This document shows, in pieces, positions 1 to 8,796 of a stretch of DNA of 29,267 bases. The notes under the pieces were generated by a model. The model saw only the letters and a program-made list of their open reading frames with translations. It was not told the DNA's origin and did not search any database. Numbering within the stretch: position 1 is the first letter of the stretch; the number at the start of each line of letters is the position of its first letter. A program made the translations under genes and the position numbers. The stretch is from Saprospiraceae bacterium UBA7328 (lineage in GTDB: Bacteria > Bacteroidota > Bacteroidia > Chitinophagales > Saprospiraceae), in assembly GCA_002471345.1 (NCBI GenBank), contig DKPS01000034.1:1-29267 (forward strand), written 5' to 3'.

Positions 1-42
1 TATCTAATAGTATTGTATTTTTCTCTTGTATTCGCATATAAA

Positions 43-97
43 TGCAATAGTGTTGCAAATATAAACTACAAACAGGAAATCATGCAACATTGTTGCA
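43..97 (-). promoter_or_regulatory. Leftward promoter covered by two 15-bp palindromes (candidate operator pair)
   Basis: Two palindromic sites lie exactly 40 bp apart: TGCAATAGTGTTGCA (43-57) and the perfect TGCAACATTGTTGCA (83-97); both are followed by AATA. Read on the minus strand, TATATTTG (63-56) is a perfect Bacteroidota -7 box and TTG (87-85) lies 21 bp upstream as a -33 element. The right palindrome therefore sits on the -33 box, and the left one runs from the end of the -7 box over the expected start point near 52. That is a typical repressor layout for a gene leaving the window to the left. The right site also ends 15 bp before the start of the rightward gene at 113. The regulator is unknown; a Fur-family (Zur-like) or other dimeric repressor is only a guess. 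Confidence 0.6.
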
Positions 98-112
98 AAT
101 AGATTATGAATT

Positions 113-451
113 ATGATAAATTACAATAACAAAATATTCAAACCAGTATCAGTTTCTTCCAATGGAGAAGTTTCAGAGGAGGTTTTATTTCATTATCATC
201 AAGAAGGAGACATTTTAAACTGTACTTATAAAGGAGGTCAAATTAAGTATGGACATCTGATCGGAAAAGTCAATAAGAATGGGGGGATAGATATCAGATA
301 TCATCAAATAAACTCAATGAATGAACTTCTGACAGGGACATGTCACTCTGTTCCAAAAATTAATAAAGATGGAAAAATCCTTTTGTCTGAAACTTGGCAA
401 TGGACCTCAGGAGATAAGAGCAAAGGGACTTCCGTTCTTATTGAAATCTGA
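113..451 (+). CDS. Small conserved protein of the family often labelled N-acetylglutamate synthase
   Basis: A 112-residue soluble protein with no signal peptide or membrane segment. It opens with MINYNNKIFKPVSVSSNGEV and has a central GGQIKYGHLIGKVNKNGGID stretch and a WQWTSGDKSKGTSV end. I recognise this as a widespread short bacterial family that databases often call n-acetylglutamate synthase. That name is doubtful: the chain is too short for a GNAT acetyltransferase, shows no acetyl-CoA binding loop, and its alternating polar/hydrophobic pattern with repeated glycine turns looks like a small beta-barrel. The function is unknown. The ATG at 113 follows the second palindrome of the upstream operator pair by 15 bp, so it may be co-regulated with the divergent gene off the left edge. 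It converges on the GH16 gene with a single base between the two stops. Confidence 0.8.
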   Translation: MINYNNKIFKPVSVSSNGEVSEEVLFHYHQEGDILNCTYKGGQIKYGHLIGKVNKNGGIDIRYHQINSMNELLTGTCHSVPKINKDGKILLSETWQWTSGDKSKGTSVLIEI

Positions 452-452
452 T

Positions 453-1634
453 TTATTTTTCTTGAAAGACTCTGATATAATCAACTTGCATTTCCTGAGG
501 GAACATTGTTGTGTCATCTGGGTTACCGGGCCAATTGCCACCTATTGCTAGGTTAAATAGAAGGTAGAAAGGATCATTGAATGGATATACAGTATTAGTC
601 ACATTAGCCGGTGTGATTGTATGAAAAAGCTGCTCATCCATATACCATTTCAATAAATCTTCTTGCCATAACAATGTGAATACATGAAAGTTTTCCGAAT
701 ACTTTTGCTCAAATGATTGAGTTCCACTTATAAATGTGGAATTACTTCCTTGAGGACCCCAATGAGCAGTTCCATGAACTTTTTGTGGTTCGTGACCTAC
801 AAGTTCCATAATATCAATTTCACCACAATTAGGCCATCCTACTTCATCTATATTAGTTCCGAGCATCCAGAGAGCTGGCCAAATGCCTTGGCCTTCAGGT
901 AATTTAGCCCTTATATCTATTCTTCCAAATGTGAATTCTTTTTTACCCTTAGTTATGAGACGAGTAGAAGTAAGTCCATTTATTGGATCTTTTTGAGCTC
1001 TGATGACAAGTTTTCCATCTTTAACAAAAACATTATTTTCACTATCTGTATAACTCTGTAATTCATTGTTTCCCCATCCGCATAAATCAGGACAACCATC
1101 ACCTATATCTAAGGAAAAGGTATTTAAATCCAAACCATTCTCAAACTCTTCACCCCATTCTAAGTCATATCCATAATGATTTTCAGATGTGGTATATCCC
1201 TCCAAATTGTCAACTGAAATATCATCGTTGTCAATAATAACTCCCACGGCCGATGCAATACTTATCTCAGCATTTATGGCATTATTAATTCTAAAAATTA
1301 CTGCTTCCTGAACCTCATTTTCATCGTCATCTATTGTCGGAATTGTAATAAATGTTTCTTTCTGTCCTGCCTGTATTACTGCTGTCCCAGCAATATTTTC
1401 AAAGTCTTTGCCTGGTTCAGCTGTACCTCCAAGCACTTCATAGTCAACAGAAACGTCCTCCTCCCAAGTTTTATCCAATCTGATTTCGAACGAAAGTCTA
1501 TTACCTTCAGAGGTAGAGGCATCACCAATAAACAACTTTGGATCCGGGGTATCAGGCACAGAATCATCAGGTCCAGCACCTGAAGAATTTGTACATGAAA
1601 ACAATAATAACAATAGAAATATGACAATCTTCAT
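453..1634 (-). CDS. Calx-beta plus GH16 beta-glucanase (laminarinase-like) lipoprotein
   Basis: A predicted endo-acting beta-glucanase, probably on laminarin-type beta-1,3-glucan, anchored as a lipoprotein. From the chosen start (MKIVIFLLLLLFSC) the chain has 393 residues with a lipobox cysteine at 14. A Calx-beta-like domain follows at roughly 30-140 (acidic loops such as DDDENEV, ending in GVIIDNDD). The GH16 jelly roll occupies about 155-393, with WGNNELQSYT and the catalytic signature EIDIME, in which E272 would be nucleophile and E277 acid/base. The reading frame is open to 1706 with other possible starts at 1658 and 1706. I chose 1634 because it gives a normal lipoprotein signal, and 1706 would overlap the upstream gene. 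It lies 34 bp after the NagB/PIG-L gene and is probably co-transcribed with it. The family call is firm; the glucan is inferred. Confidence 0.92.
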   Translation of the reverse strand: MKIVIFLLLLLFSCTNSSGAGPDDSVPDTPDPKLFIGDASTSEGNRLSFEIRLDKTWEEDVSVDYEVLGGTAEPGKDFENIAGTAVIQAGQKETFITIPTIDDDENEVQEAVIFRINNAINAEISIASAVGVIIDNDDISVDNLEGYTTSENHYGYDLEWGEEFENGLDLNTFSLDIGDGCPDLCGWGNNELQSYTDSENNVFVKDGKLVIRAQKDPINGLTSTRLITKGKKEFTFGRIDIRAKLPEGQGIWPALWMLGTNIDEVGWPNCGEIDIMELVGHEPQKVHGTAHWGPQGSNSTFISGTQSFEQKYSENFHVFTLLWQEDLLKWYMDEQLFHTITPANVTNTVYPFNDPFYLLFNLAIGGNWPGNPDDTTMFPQEMQVDYIRVFQEK

Positions 1635-1668
1635 TTCTAAGAATTTCACAAAATCCATTTTAATCACT

Positions 1669-3594
1669 TTAAAAATAATATCTTTTAAATCCTTCGATCG
1701 CCTCATACTCTGCCAGTCCTAATTGATCATAAACTTTGGCTGTATTGTGGTTTCTGTCCTCTGATCTCTGCCAAAATTCTCTTGGATCACTACCTGGAAA
1801 CACAGGTCTATCTTTTTGGGATTGATGTTTGAATATGGCTTTTCGTTTCTTCAACAATTCTTCAGGACTTAATGGTATGGCCATATCAATATCTTCTATT
1901 GCCCATTCTTGCCATGCGCCTTTGTATAACCATACATAGCAATCTTCAATCCATTTGTCTCCTTCAGCTTTACATTGATCCAGTGCTGTGGTTATAGCTT
2001 TAAGACATACTCTATGCGTACCATGAGGGTCACTTAAATCTCCAGCAGCATAAATTTGATGCGGTTTGGTTTTTCTCAATAATTCTTTAGTGATATCAAC
2101 ATCCAATTGAGACAAGTCATTCTTCTTTACAGCACCTGTTTCATAAAAAGGCATATCCATAAAGTATACGTTTTCATCTTTGATCCCTACATATCTAGAA
2201 GCTGATTTAGATTCACCCCTTCTTATAAGGCCCTTTATTGATCTAACTCTATCATCATCGATGTCGCCAGGTTTCTTCTGATCCAGTTTATTCCTGATTT
2301 CTCCAAACATGTTTTCTAATAAATCACTTTTTACTTCAAACAGCTTTCCGAAATCTTTTACAAAATCTGTAAATCTCAAAACCTCATCATCAAATACAGC
2401 AATATTACCTGAAGTTTGAAAAGCTACATGAACGTCATGTTTTTGTTCGTGCAACCTTATAAAGGTTCCTCCCATAGATATCACATCATCATCAGGGTGA
2501 GGGCTAAAGATGAGACACTTCTTAGACTTAGGATTAGCTCTTTCCGGTCTATGTGTATCATCTGCTCCATGTTTACCTCCGGGCCATCCAGTAATTGTTC
2601 TTTGTAAAATATTAAAGATTTCTATGTTGATATTATAAGCATCATCATATTCTGTAATCAGATCTGACATGCCATTTTCACTATAATCTCTATTTGTCAG
2701 TTTAAGAATTGGCTTTTCCAATTTCTGACTTAACCAGATAGTGGCCCTTTTTATCAGAATCTTGTCTTCCCATTCACAAGGACCTAATGTCCATGGTAAC
2801 TGCATTCTTGTCAACGCAGAACCCGAAGCTTCATCTAGAAAGAATGTTGTATTATCATGCCCTTGCAGGTATGTTGCAGGTACATGATCAGAAACCTGAC
2901 CCTCTACCGCTTTTTGAACAATCGAAGCTTTCCCTTCACCCCAAGCCATGATTATGACCCGCTTAGCCTTCATTATGGTACCAATACCCATCGTTATTGC
3001 CTTAATCGGAACATTTTCTTCACCATAAAAATCACCACTTGCATCTAGTATGGTGATGTAATCCAAAGTGACCAATCTAGTAGGGGATCCCAGCCCAGAT
3101 CCTGGTTCATTAAAACCTATGTGACCAGTTCTTCCAATTCCTAAGATTTGTAGATCCAAACCACCCAAATCATCTATTTTTTGCTCGTAGTCTTCACAAA
3201 ATGAGGTCACATGAGACTTATCTAAAGTCCCATCCGGAATGTGAATGTTTGATTTCGGAATATCCACGTGATCAAACAAGTGAATGTGCATGAAGTTCCA
3301 ATAACTTTGTATCTCTTCACGAGCCATAGGATAATATTCATCAAGATTAAATGTGTGAACATTTATGAATGAAAGTCCCTCCTCCTTGTGCTTTCTTACT
3401 AACTCCTGATATACTTTGATTGGCGACGAGCCAGTAGCTAAACCAAGAACACAATTTCTATTTTGGCTTTGTTTTTCACTTATCAATTCAGCTACTTCAT
3501 TCGCTATTTTCAACGATGCTGCGTCAGAGGAGTCAAAAATATTTGTGGCTATCTTCTCTTTTCTTCTGAATGCTTTTGAATTATTATTGAACAT
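1669..3594 (-). CDS. nagB: Glucosamine-6-phosphate deaminase-like (NagB) domain fused to a PIG-L/LmbE deacetylase-like domain
   Basis: A 641-residue cytoplasmic fusion. Residues about 10-275 form a NagB/6-phosphogluconolactonase-type domain: phosphate loop LATGSSP (52-58), TFNLDEY with D85, and GIGRTGHIGFNEPGSG with H158 and E163. Residues about 355-640 form a PIG-L/LmbE domain with the metal-binding SPHPDDD motif (364-370) and a later DPHGTHRVC motif. Canonical NagB converts glucosamine-6-phosphate to fructose-6-phosphate plus ammonia; PIG-L proteins are typically zinc-dependent N-deacetylases. This two-domain form is common in Bacteroidota and is usually annotated as nagB. In E. coli NagB the ring-opening base is D141 in NDGHIAFNEP; here the matching residue is T156, so deaminase activity is uncertain. 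It is upstream of the GH16 gene and divergent from the susC-like gene. Confidence 0.9.
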   Translation of the reverse strand: MFNNNSKAFRRKEKIATNIFDSSDAASLKIANEVAELISEKQSQNRNCVLGLATGSSPIKVYQELVRKHKEEGLSFINVHTFNLDEYYPMAREEIQSYWNFMHIHLFDHVDIPKSNIHIPDGTLDKSHVTSFCEDYEQKIDDLGGLDLQILGIGRTGHIGFNEPGSGLGSPTRLVTLDYITILDASGDFYGEENVPIKAITMGIGTIMKAKRVIIMAWGEGKASIVQKAVEGQVSDHVPATYLQGHDNTTFFLDEASGSALTRMQLPWTLGPCEWEDKILIKRATIWLSQKLEKPILKLTNRDYSENGMSDLITEYDDAYNINIEIFNILQRTITGWPGGKHGADDTHRPERANPKSKKCLIFSPHPDDDVISMGGTFIRLHEQKHDVHVAFQTSGNIAVFDDEVLRFTDFVKDFGKLFEVKSDLLENMFGEIRNKLDQKKPGDIDDDRVRSIKGLIRRGESKSASRYVGIKDENVYFMDMPFYETGAVKKNDLSQLDVDITKELLRKTKPHQIYAAGDLSDPHGTHRVCLKAITTALDQCKAEGDKWIEDCYVWLYKGAWQEWAIEDIDMAIPLSPEELLKKRKAIFKHQSQKDRPVFPGSDPREFWQRSEDRNHNTAKVYDQLGLAEYEAIEGFKRYYF

Positions 3595-3774
3595 ATGGAT
3601 AGAATATGGCTTTCAAATCTCAAAAAACCTTTAGCGATCTCTTGCTAGAACACTAAATCATTGATTATCAAGAGCTTTTAAAAAATATAATTTAATAATC
3701 TGACAACATGAACTTAGGTCATTCTAAATAGTCTACATTTTACTAAAATATCCAATGTTGGTATTATTCTGACT

Positions 3775-3782
3775 TATGTTTG
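3775..3782 (+). promoter_or_regulatory. Perfect -7 box upstream of the susC-like gene
   Basis: TATGTTTG matches the Bacteroidota -7 consensus TAnnTTTG exactly, 74 bp before the susC-like start. The only nearby TTG is at 3758-3760, 14 bp upstream, which is shorter than the usual 17-23 bp, so the -33 part is weak. A weak -33 would fit a promoter that needs an activator. Expected transcription start is near 3786. Confidence 0.45.
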
Positions 3783-3796
3783 GTGGTGTTACCACC
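3782..3796. promoter_or_regulatory. Inverted repeat GGTGGT-GTT-ACCACC at the susC start point
   Basis: A perfect 6-bp inverted repeat with a 3-bp spacer begins at the last base of the -7 box and covers the expected transcription start. It could be an operator for the susC-led cluster. A short 5'-UTR hairpin is the alternative, although a 3-nt loop is tight. Confidence 0.4.
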
Positions 3797-3856
3797 TCCA
3801 TGCTATATTAGCTCTAAGGCAAAAGCCGAAATATTATTTAACATAGTCATTAAAAA

Positions 3857-6800
3857 ATGAAAAAACTATTCTACAACTTGAAGCCCCTAGGGCTCTTATG
3901 TTTTTTTCTGATGCTCTCAATGGGTATTTCTGCCCAAGTAACGGGAGTGATCACTGACGAAAGTAATGGTGAAGCATTGATTGGAGCTTCAGTGTTTGTA
4001 AAGGGTACCAATACCGGTACAATTTCAGATATTGATGGTTCATTTAGTATCAATGCTGTATCCAGTGATGTTCTTGTGATCTCATTTGTAGGGTACGAAG
4101 ATTTGGAGGTTCCAGTAGGAAATCAAACCAACATCAGTGTATCCCTAAGCCAAGGAGTCCTTGTGGACGAGGTGGTTGTTACTGGTTATACCTCTCAGCG
4201 GAAGAGAGATATTACATCTGCGGTTTCTGTAGTAGATACCAAAGATTTAAATCTTGTACCTGGTGCAAGTGTAGGTCAAAAATTAGCTGGTAAAGCTGCT
4301 GGTGTGACCATTAGTACTTCAGGTACTCCTGGAGATGGTACAGCTATTCGAATTAGAGGATTTAACTCTTTAACGAATAATGATCCTCTTTTTGTGATCG
4401 ATGGTGTGCCGACAAGAGACAACTTCTTAAACAGTATTAATCCTAATGACATCGAAAGTATTCAGGTACTTAAAGATGCTGCATCAGCTTCAGTATATGG
4501 AGCAAGAGCAAGTAATGGGGTGATTGTAATCACTACTAAAAAAGGAAAAGCTGGAAAGACTAAAGTTACACTTGACTCATATTATGGAGTTCAAAATGCA
4601 GTAAACAGACCAGATATTATTACAAGCTCTTCTCAGTTCAGAGAGTATGTACAAGCTGCCACATTGGCCACAGGAGGCGAGGTTCCAGCTTTATATCAAG
4701 GAAGTTCATTCCCTGAATACTATAATGGAGATCCTAGCCAACCTTATGCACCAGGAACTATTGGTGTCCCAGGTAGTGGCAACTTACTTATGAAACCTAA
4801 CCAGCAGGGTACTGACTGGTGGGATGAGGTAATCGGAAGTGCTCCTATCACTGAGCATAACTTAAATATCTCCGGTGGTAGTGACAATGCTACTTTCAAT
4901 ATCTCTGGTAACTATTTTAATCAAGAAGGTACTATTCAGTCTACTTTCTTTGAGAGATATACTTTGAGAGCTAATAGTTCATTCAAAGCTGGAAAATTCA
5001 CATTTGGTGAAAACATTTCAGCATCAAGAATAAATCAATTGGGTCAACGATCAGGAAATCAGAGTGAGCAAAATATTATTACAAATGTAATTAGATCTCA
5101 ACCTACAACTCCAGTTTTTGATGAAGGTGGAAACTTTGCAGGACCAAAAGCTCCTGGAATGGGATTGGGTAACAATCCACTTAAAGGAATAGAAGATGAT
5201 AGAGACGATGTAGGAAACTTTAATAGATTATTTGGTAATGTATATGGTGGTGTAGAATTGATCGAAGGATTAGAAGTGAAATCTAGTTTAGGATTTGATT
5301 ATGGAAATGGATTCACTCAGAATGCTACTTTCCCTAATTTTGAAGCAAGAGAGCCTAATCAGTTTACTTTTAATTACTCTGAAAACTGGAATACTAACTT
5401 CCAATGGACATGGACTAATACTGCCAATTACTCAAGAGTAATTGATGATATCCATGATTTCAAAGCATTAGTGGGATATGAAGCTAGTAAATCTAATGGA
5501 AGAAATATCGGCGGTGGACTTGTAGACTACTTTGTATTTGGAGTTGATTCTAGATATATTAATACTGGTCTTGCTGATCCAAGTTCTAGAAGTGTTGGCT
5601 CAGGAGGATTCCAAAGAAGTTTCAATTCAGTATTCGCAAAATTGGATTATGTGTATGATGACTTCATTATATTAAGTGGTACAGTAAGAAATGACGGAGC
5701 ATCAGAATTTGGCTCTAATAATAGAAGAGGAACTTTCCCAGCAGGTAGTGTTGGAGTAAGATTGACTAAATTCTTAGAAAGTGATGCTATAGAAGATTTC
5801 AAAGTGAGATATAGCTTTGGTATCAACGGTAACAATGCAATTAGATCTGATAATGCATTTGCAATATTTGGTGGTGGAACAGGATCTTCTTTCTATGATA
5901 TCTCTGGTACTAATAACAGCTTAGCAACAGGATTTGCTCTTCAAGCAAGAGGAAATGCAGATGGCAAATGGGAAGAACTAAAGCAACATAACTTTGGAAT
6001 TGACCTTTCTTTATTGAATGGAAAATTTGGAGTTGTCTTTGATGTATTCTCTAAAGAAACTCAAGATTTACTATTTACAGCTGCTGAACCAGGTACTGCA
6101 GGTTCTGCTAATCCTGCAGCAAGGAATATTGCTACAATGAAGAATACAGGATTTGATGCAAGATTGACATGGAGAGATCAGCTTACTAGTGATTTAGGAA
6201 TTGATCTTGGTTTAAATATTGGTAGTTATAAAAATGAGATAACGAGAGTTTCTGATTCTCAGACTCAATTCTTCACTAACAATGGAAGTAGAATTGGTAC
6301 AACATCTATTAACAGAATAGGTGATGCATTAGGTTCTTTCTATGGACTAGAGCAAGATGGAATCTTTGCTAGTCAAGCGGAAGTAGATGCACATGCTTCT
6401 CAACCAGGAGCTGCTGTGGGGAGAATCAGATTTACTGATTTGAACAATGATGGAGCTATTGATGATAATGATAGAACTATTCTTGGAAGTTTCCACCCTT
6501 CTTTGACTACAGGATTGAATGTTGGATTGACATATAAAGATTTTGATCTTTCTGCATTTGTATTCGGATCATTTGGAAATGAAATTTTCAATTTCAACAG
6601 ACTATTTACTGATTTCTCTCAGTTTGAAGCAAATGTGAGAACTGAAGTACTTGAAAATGCTTGGTCTCCACAAAATTTAGATTCTGATATTCCAGCACCT
6701 GATTATGGTGGAAGAGGATTCAACAGTAGACCAAGTTCATACTACGTAGAAGATGCATCTTATGTTCGTCTTGAAAACATTCAAGTAGGTTATAGAATTA

Positions 6801-6991
6801 ACAACATCGGCGGAAGTGAATATTCTGCAAGATTGTACGTTCAAGGACAAAATTTGTTTACTGCTACTGGTTATACAGGATTAGACCCTGCAATGTCCAT
6901 ATTTGGAGTTGGAGATACTGCAGCTGGTTTGGACCTAGGTAACTACCCTTCGAACAAATCAGTGATTTTTGGGTTTAATTTATCTTTCTAA
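3857..6991 (+). CDS. SusC/RagA-family TonB-dependent outer-membrane receptor
   Basis: A 1,044-residue SusC-type transporter that takes up glycans or peptides together with its SusD partner. It has a signal peptide (about 1-27, ending MLSMGISAQ), a carboxypeptidase-regulatory-like beta-sandwich at about 28-100 (VTGVITDESNGEALIGASV), a TonB box (VDEVVVTGYTSQRKRDITSA), and a plug at about 120-225 with IRIRGFNSL, PLFVIDGVP and DAASASVYGARASNGVIVIT. A long 22-strand-type barrel ends in the aromatic terminus GFNLSF. The length is normal for the family. The SusD-like gene starts 22 bp downstream. No sigma/anti-sigma genes are adjacent. The substrate cannot be read from the sequence. Confidence 0.97.
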   Translation: MKKLFYNLKPLGLLCFFLMLSMGISAQVTGVITDESNGEALIGASVFVKGTNTGTISDIDGSFSINAVSSDVLVISFVGYEDLEVPVGNQTNISVSLSQGVLVDEVVVTGYTSQRKRDITSAVSVVDTKDLNLVPGASVGQKLAGKAAGVTISTSGTPGDGTAIRIRGFNSLTNNDPLFVIDGVPTRDNFLNSINPNDIESIQVLKDAASASVYGARASNGVIVITTKKGKAGKTKVTLDSYYGVQNAVNRPDIITSSSQFREYVQAATLATGGEVPALYQGSSFPEYYNGDPSQPYAPGTIGVPGSGNLLMKPNQQGTDWWDEVIGSAPITEHNLNISGGSDNATFNISGNYFNQEGTIQSTFFERYTLRANSSFKAGKFTFGENISASRINQLGQRSGNQSEQNIITNVIRSQPTTPVFDEGGNFAGPKAPGMGLGNNPLKGIEDDRDDVGNFNRLFGNVYGGVELIEGLEVKSSLGFDYGNGFTQNATFPNFEAREPNQFTFNYSENWNTNFQWTWTNTANYSRVIDDIHDFKALVGYEASKSNGRNIGGGLVDYFVFGVDSRYINTGLADPSSRSVGSGGFQRSFNSVFAKLDYVYDDFIILSGTVRNDGASEFGSNNRRGTFPAGSVGVRLTKFLESDAIEDFKVRYSFGINGNNAIRSDNAFAIFGGGTGSSFYDISGTNNSLATGFALQARGNADGKWEELKQHNFGIDLSLLNGKFGVVFDVFSKETQDLLFTAAEPGTAGSANPAARNIATMKNTGFDARLTWRDQLTSDLGIDLGLNIGSYKNEITRVSDSQTQFFTNNGSRIGTTSINRIGDALGSFYGLEQDGIFASQAEVDAHASQPGAAVGRIRFTDLNNDGAIDDNDRTILGSFHPSLTTGLNVGLTYKDFDLSAFVFGSFGNEIFNFNRLFTDFSQFEANVRTEVLENAWSPQNLDSDIPAPDYGGRGFNSRPSSYYVEDASYVRLENIQVGYRINNIGGSEYSARLYVQGQNLFTATGYTGLDPAMSIFGVGDTAAGLDLGNYPSNKSVIFGFNLSF

Positions 6992-7013
6992 GTAAAAAAA
7001 TAAATTTCAAACA

Positions 7014-8729
7014 ATGAAATATTTAAAATTATTATTGGTCATAAGCGCTTTCGGGTTAGCTTTTGCCTGTAGCGAAGATTTCCTAGAGCTAAATCCACAA
7101 GGGGCTCTAGATGGATCCGCACTTCAAAGCCCAGCGGGCATTGAAGCTTCCCTAGTTTCTGCATATTCATTATTAGATGGATGGAATGGTCAGTGGGGTA
7201 ACTTTGGTCCTTGGGGCAGAGATGCTGGACACTGGATTTGGTCTGGTGTTGCTTCTGACGATGCTCATAAAGGATCAGATGCTTCTGATATCGCTGATAT
7301 TACTCAAATCGAGTTATATCAGTGGTTACCTAGTAATGGACTTCTGAATGATTTCTTCACTTCAAGATTTGAGGGAGTGGCACGTGTAAATGCTACAATG
7401 TTATTGAACAATTCTTCAGAATCTATTGCTGCTGACAGAAAAGCAGAAATCGATGCGGAAAGCAGGATGTTAAGAGCTCATTATCACTTTGATATGTATA
7501 GAATGTTTAAAAACATTCCTTACTACATAGAAAGCGATGATGACTTTAGAAAAGCAAATGGAACGGATATTCTTCCAGACATTATTGCTGATTTAGAAAT
7601 TGCAGCTAGTAATTTACCAGTTTCTCAAGCAGAAGTAGGTAGAGCAAGTAGAGGAGCGGCTCAAGCGTATTTAGGTAAAGCTAAATTATTTGCAGGTGAC
7701 TTTGCAGGTGCAAAGACTGCCTTAAATGCAGTTGTAAGTGGTGGACAATACAGTTTAGCACCTTGTTTTCATGATAACTTTGATGCTAGCAAAGACAATA
7801 ATTCTGAATCAGTATTTGCAGTACAATTTTCTGTAAATGATGGTGATCCAGGAGGGAACAATGCAAACTATGGAACGAGATTAGGTTACCCTCACTCTGG
7901 TAGTCCTTTTGGTTGTTGCGGATTTAATCAGCCTACACAGGATCTAGTAAATGCATTTAAAACTGATGCAAATGGACTTCCTACTAGTGCAGGAGGAGAT
8001 GTACAGGGTGCTAATGCAGCTGATGTTGTAGATCCTCGATTAGATTGGACAGCTGGTAGAGACGATGTTCCATATTATGATCATGGACTTCACGCCCCTT
8101 CTTGGATTAGAGATAGAAACTTTGGTGGTCAATTTAGTCCTAAGAAGACTCAGTATCATTCTGATCAAGTTGAATTTAGTTCAGCTGCATCAGCAGGTGC
8201 TTGGGGCCCTCAGGCTTCAGCAATAAATTATAATATAATCAGATATGCTGATGTATTATTAATGTTAGCAGAGGCAGAAGTTGAAACAGGAAACCTTGAA
8301 AGAGCAAGAGAATTAGTGAACATGGTAAGATCTAGAGCTGGTGATTGTGCTCAAAGTCCTAGTGGCATTTCAACTTCAATAGATGATGCAGGTATCACAT
8401 GGGCTACTTATAACGTAGGCACATATAATGATGCATGGACAGATGCCGGTGCAGCTAGAGCTGCTGTAAGGTTAGAGAGAAGATTAGAGCTTGCTATGGA
8501 AGGTCACAGAATGTATGACTTGAGAAGATGGGGAACCCTAGCTTCTACGATGAATGCATACTTTGCTGCTAATAATTCTAGAAGTGATGACGATATCGCT
8601 AAAAGAAAATACTTAAGCGCAGCCTTCAATGTAGAAGGAAAACACGATGCATTTCCTCTTCCTGGTACTCAAGTTGACTTGAGTGAGCAGGATGGAACTC
8701 CTATGTTACAGCAGAATTCTGGATTCTAA
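7014..8729 (+). CDS. SusD/RagB-family surface lipoprotein
   Basis: A 571-residue nutrient-binding lipoprotein that caps the SusC-like barrel. The lipoprotein signal ends in FGLAFAC with cysteine 19, followed by SEDFLELNPQG, the usual SusD N-terminus. An N-terminal TPR-like region follows (RMLRAHYHFDMYRMFKNIPY, about 155-175), and the C-terminal SusD/RagB part carries NIIRYADVLLMLAEAEVE and RLERRLELAMEGHRMYDLRRWG, which are hallmark stretches. It follows the SusC-like gene by 22 bp and is clearly its partner. An intrinsic terminator lies 25 bp after the stop, so susC-susD form a transcription unit that can end here. Confidence 0.97.
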   Translation: MKYLKLLLVISAFGLAFACSEDFLELNPQGALDGSALQSPAGIEASLVSAYSLLDGWNGQWGNFGPWGRDAGHWIWSGVASDDAHKGSDASDIADITQIELYQWLPSNGLLNDFFTSRFEGVARVNATMLLNNSSESIAADRKAEIDAESRMLRAHYHFDMYRMFKNIPYYIESDDDFRKANGTDILPDIIADLEIAASNLPVSQAEVGRASRGAAQAYLGKAKLFAGDFAGAKTALNAVVSGGQYSLAPCFHDNFDASKDNNSESVFAVQFSVNDGDPGGNNANYGTRLGYPHSGSPFGCCGFNQPTQDLVNAFKTDANGLPTSAGGDVQGANAADVVDPRLDWTAGRDDVPYYDHGLHAPSWIRDRNFGGQFSPKKTQYHSDQVEFSSAASAGAWGPQASAINYNIIRYADVLLMLAEAEVETGNLERARELVNMVRSRAGDCAQSPSGISTSIDDAGITWATYNVGTYNDAWTDAGAARAAVRLERRLELAMEGHRMYDLRRWGTLASTMNAYFAANNSRSDDDIAKRKYLSAAFNVEGKHDAFPLPGTQVDLSEQDGTPMLQQNSGF

Positions 8730-8754
8730 GGAAAGAATTTATATAATACATATA

Positions 8755-8792
8755 GAGACGAGTCATTTATGGCTCGTCTCTTTTTATTTTTG
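8755..8792 (+). terminator. Intrinsic terminator after the susD-like gene
   Basis: GAGACGAG (8755-8762) pairs perfectly with CTCGTCTC (8773-8780) around a 10-nt loop, and TTTTTATTTTT follows at once. It separates susC-susD from the nine-base-spaced FG-GAP genes downstream. No convincing second promoter is seen before 8797, so partial read-through is likely and would lower expression of the downstream genes. Confidence 0.85.
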
Positions 8793-8796
8793 GTCT

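Noticed and set aside
113..451. A genuine N-acetylglutamate synthase
   Set aside because: It is too short for a GNAT acetyltransferase and has no acetyl-CoA loop; the common database label looks like an inherited error.
8785..8792. TATTTTTG, a perfect -7 box match in front of the first FG-GAP gene
   Set aside because: It lies within the T tract of the terminator, has no TTG at 17-23 bp, and would start transcription at the ATG itself.
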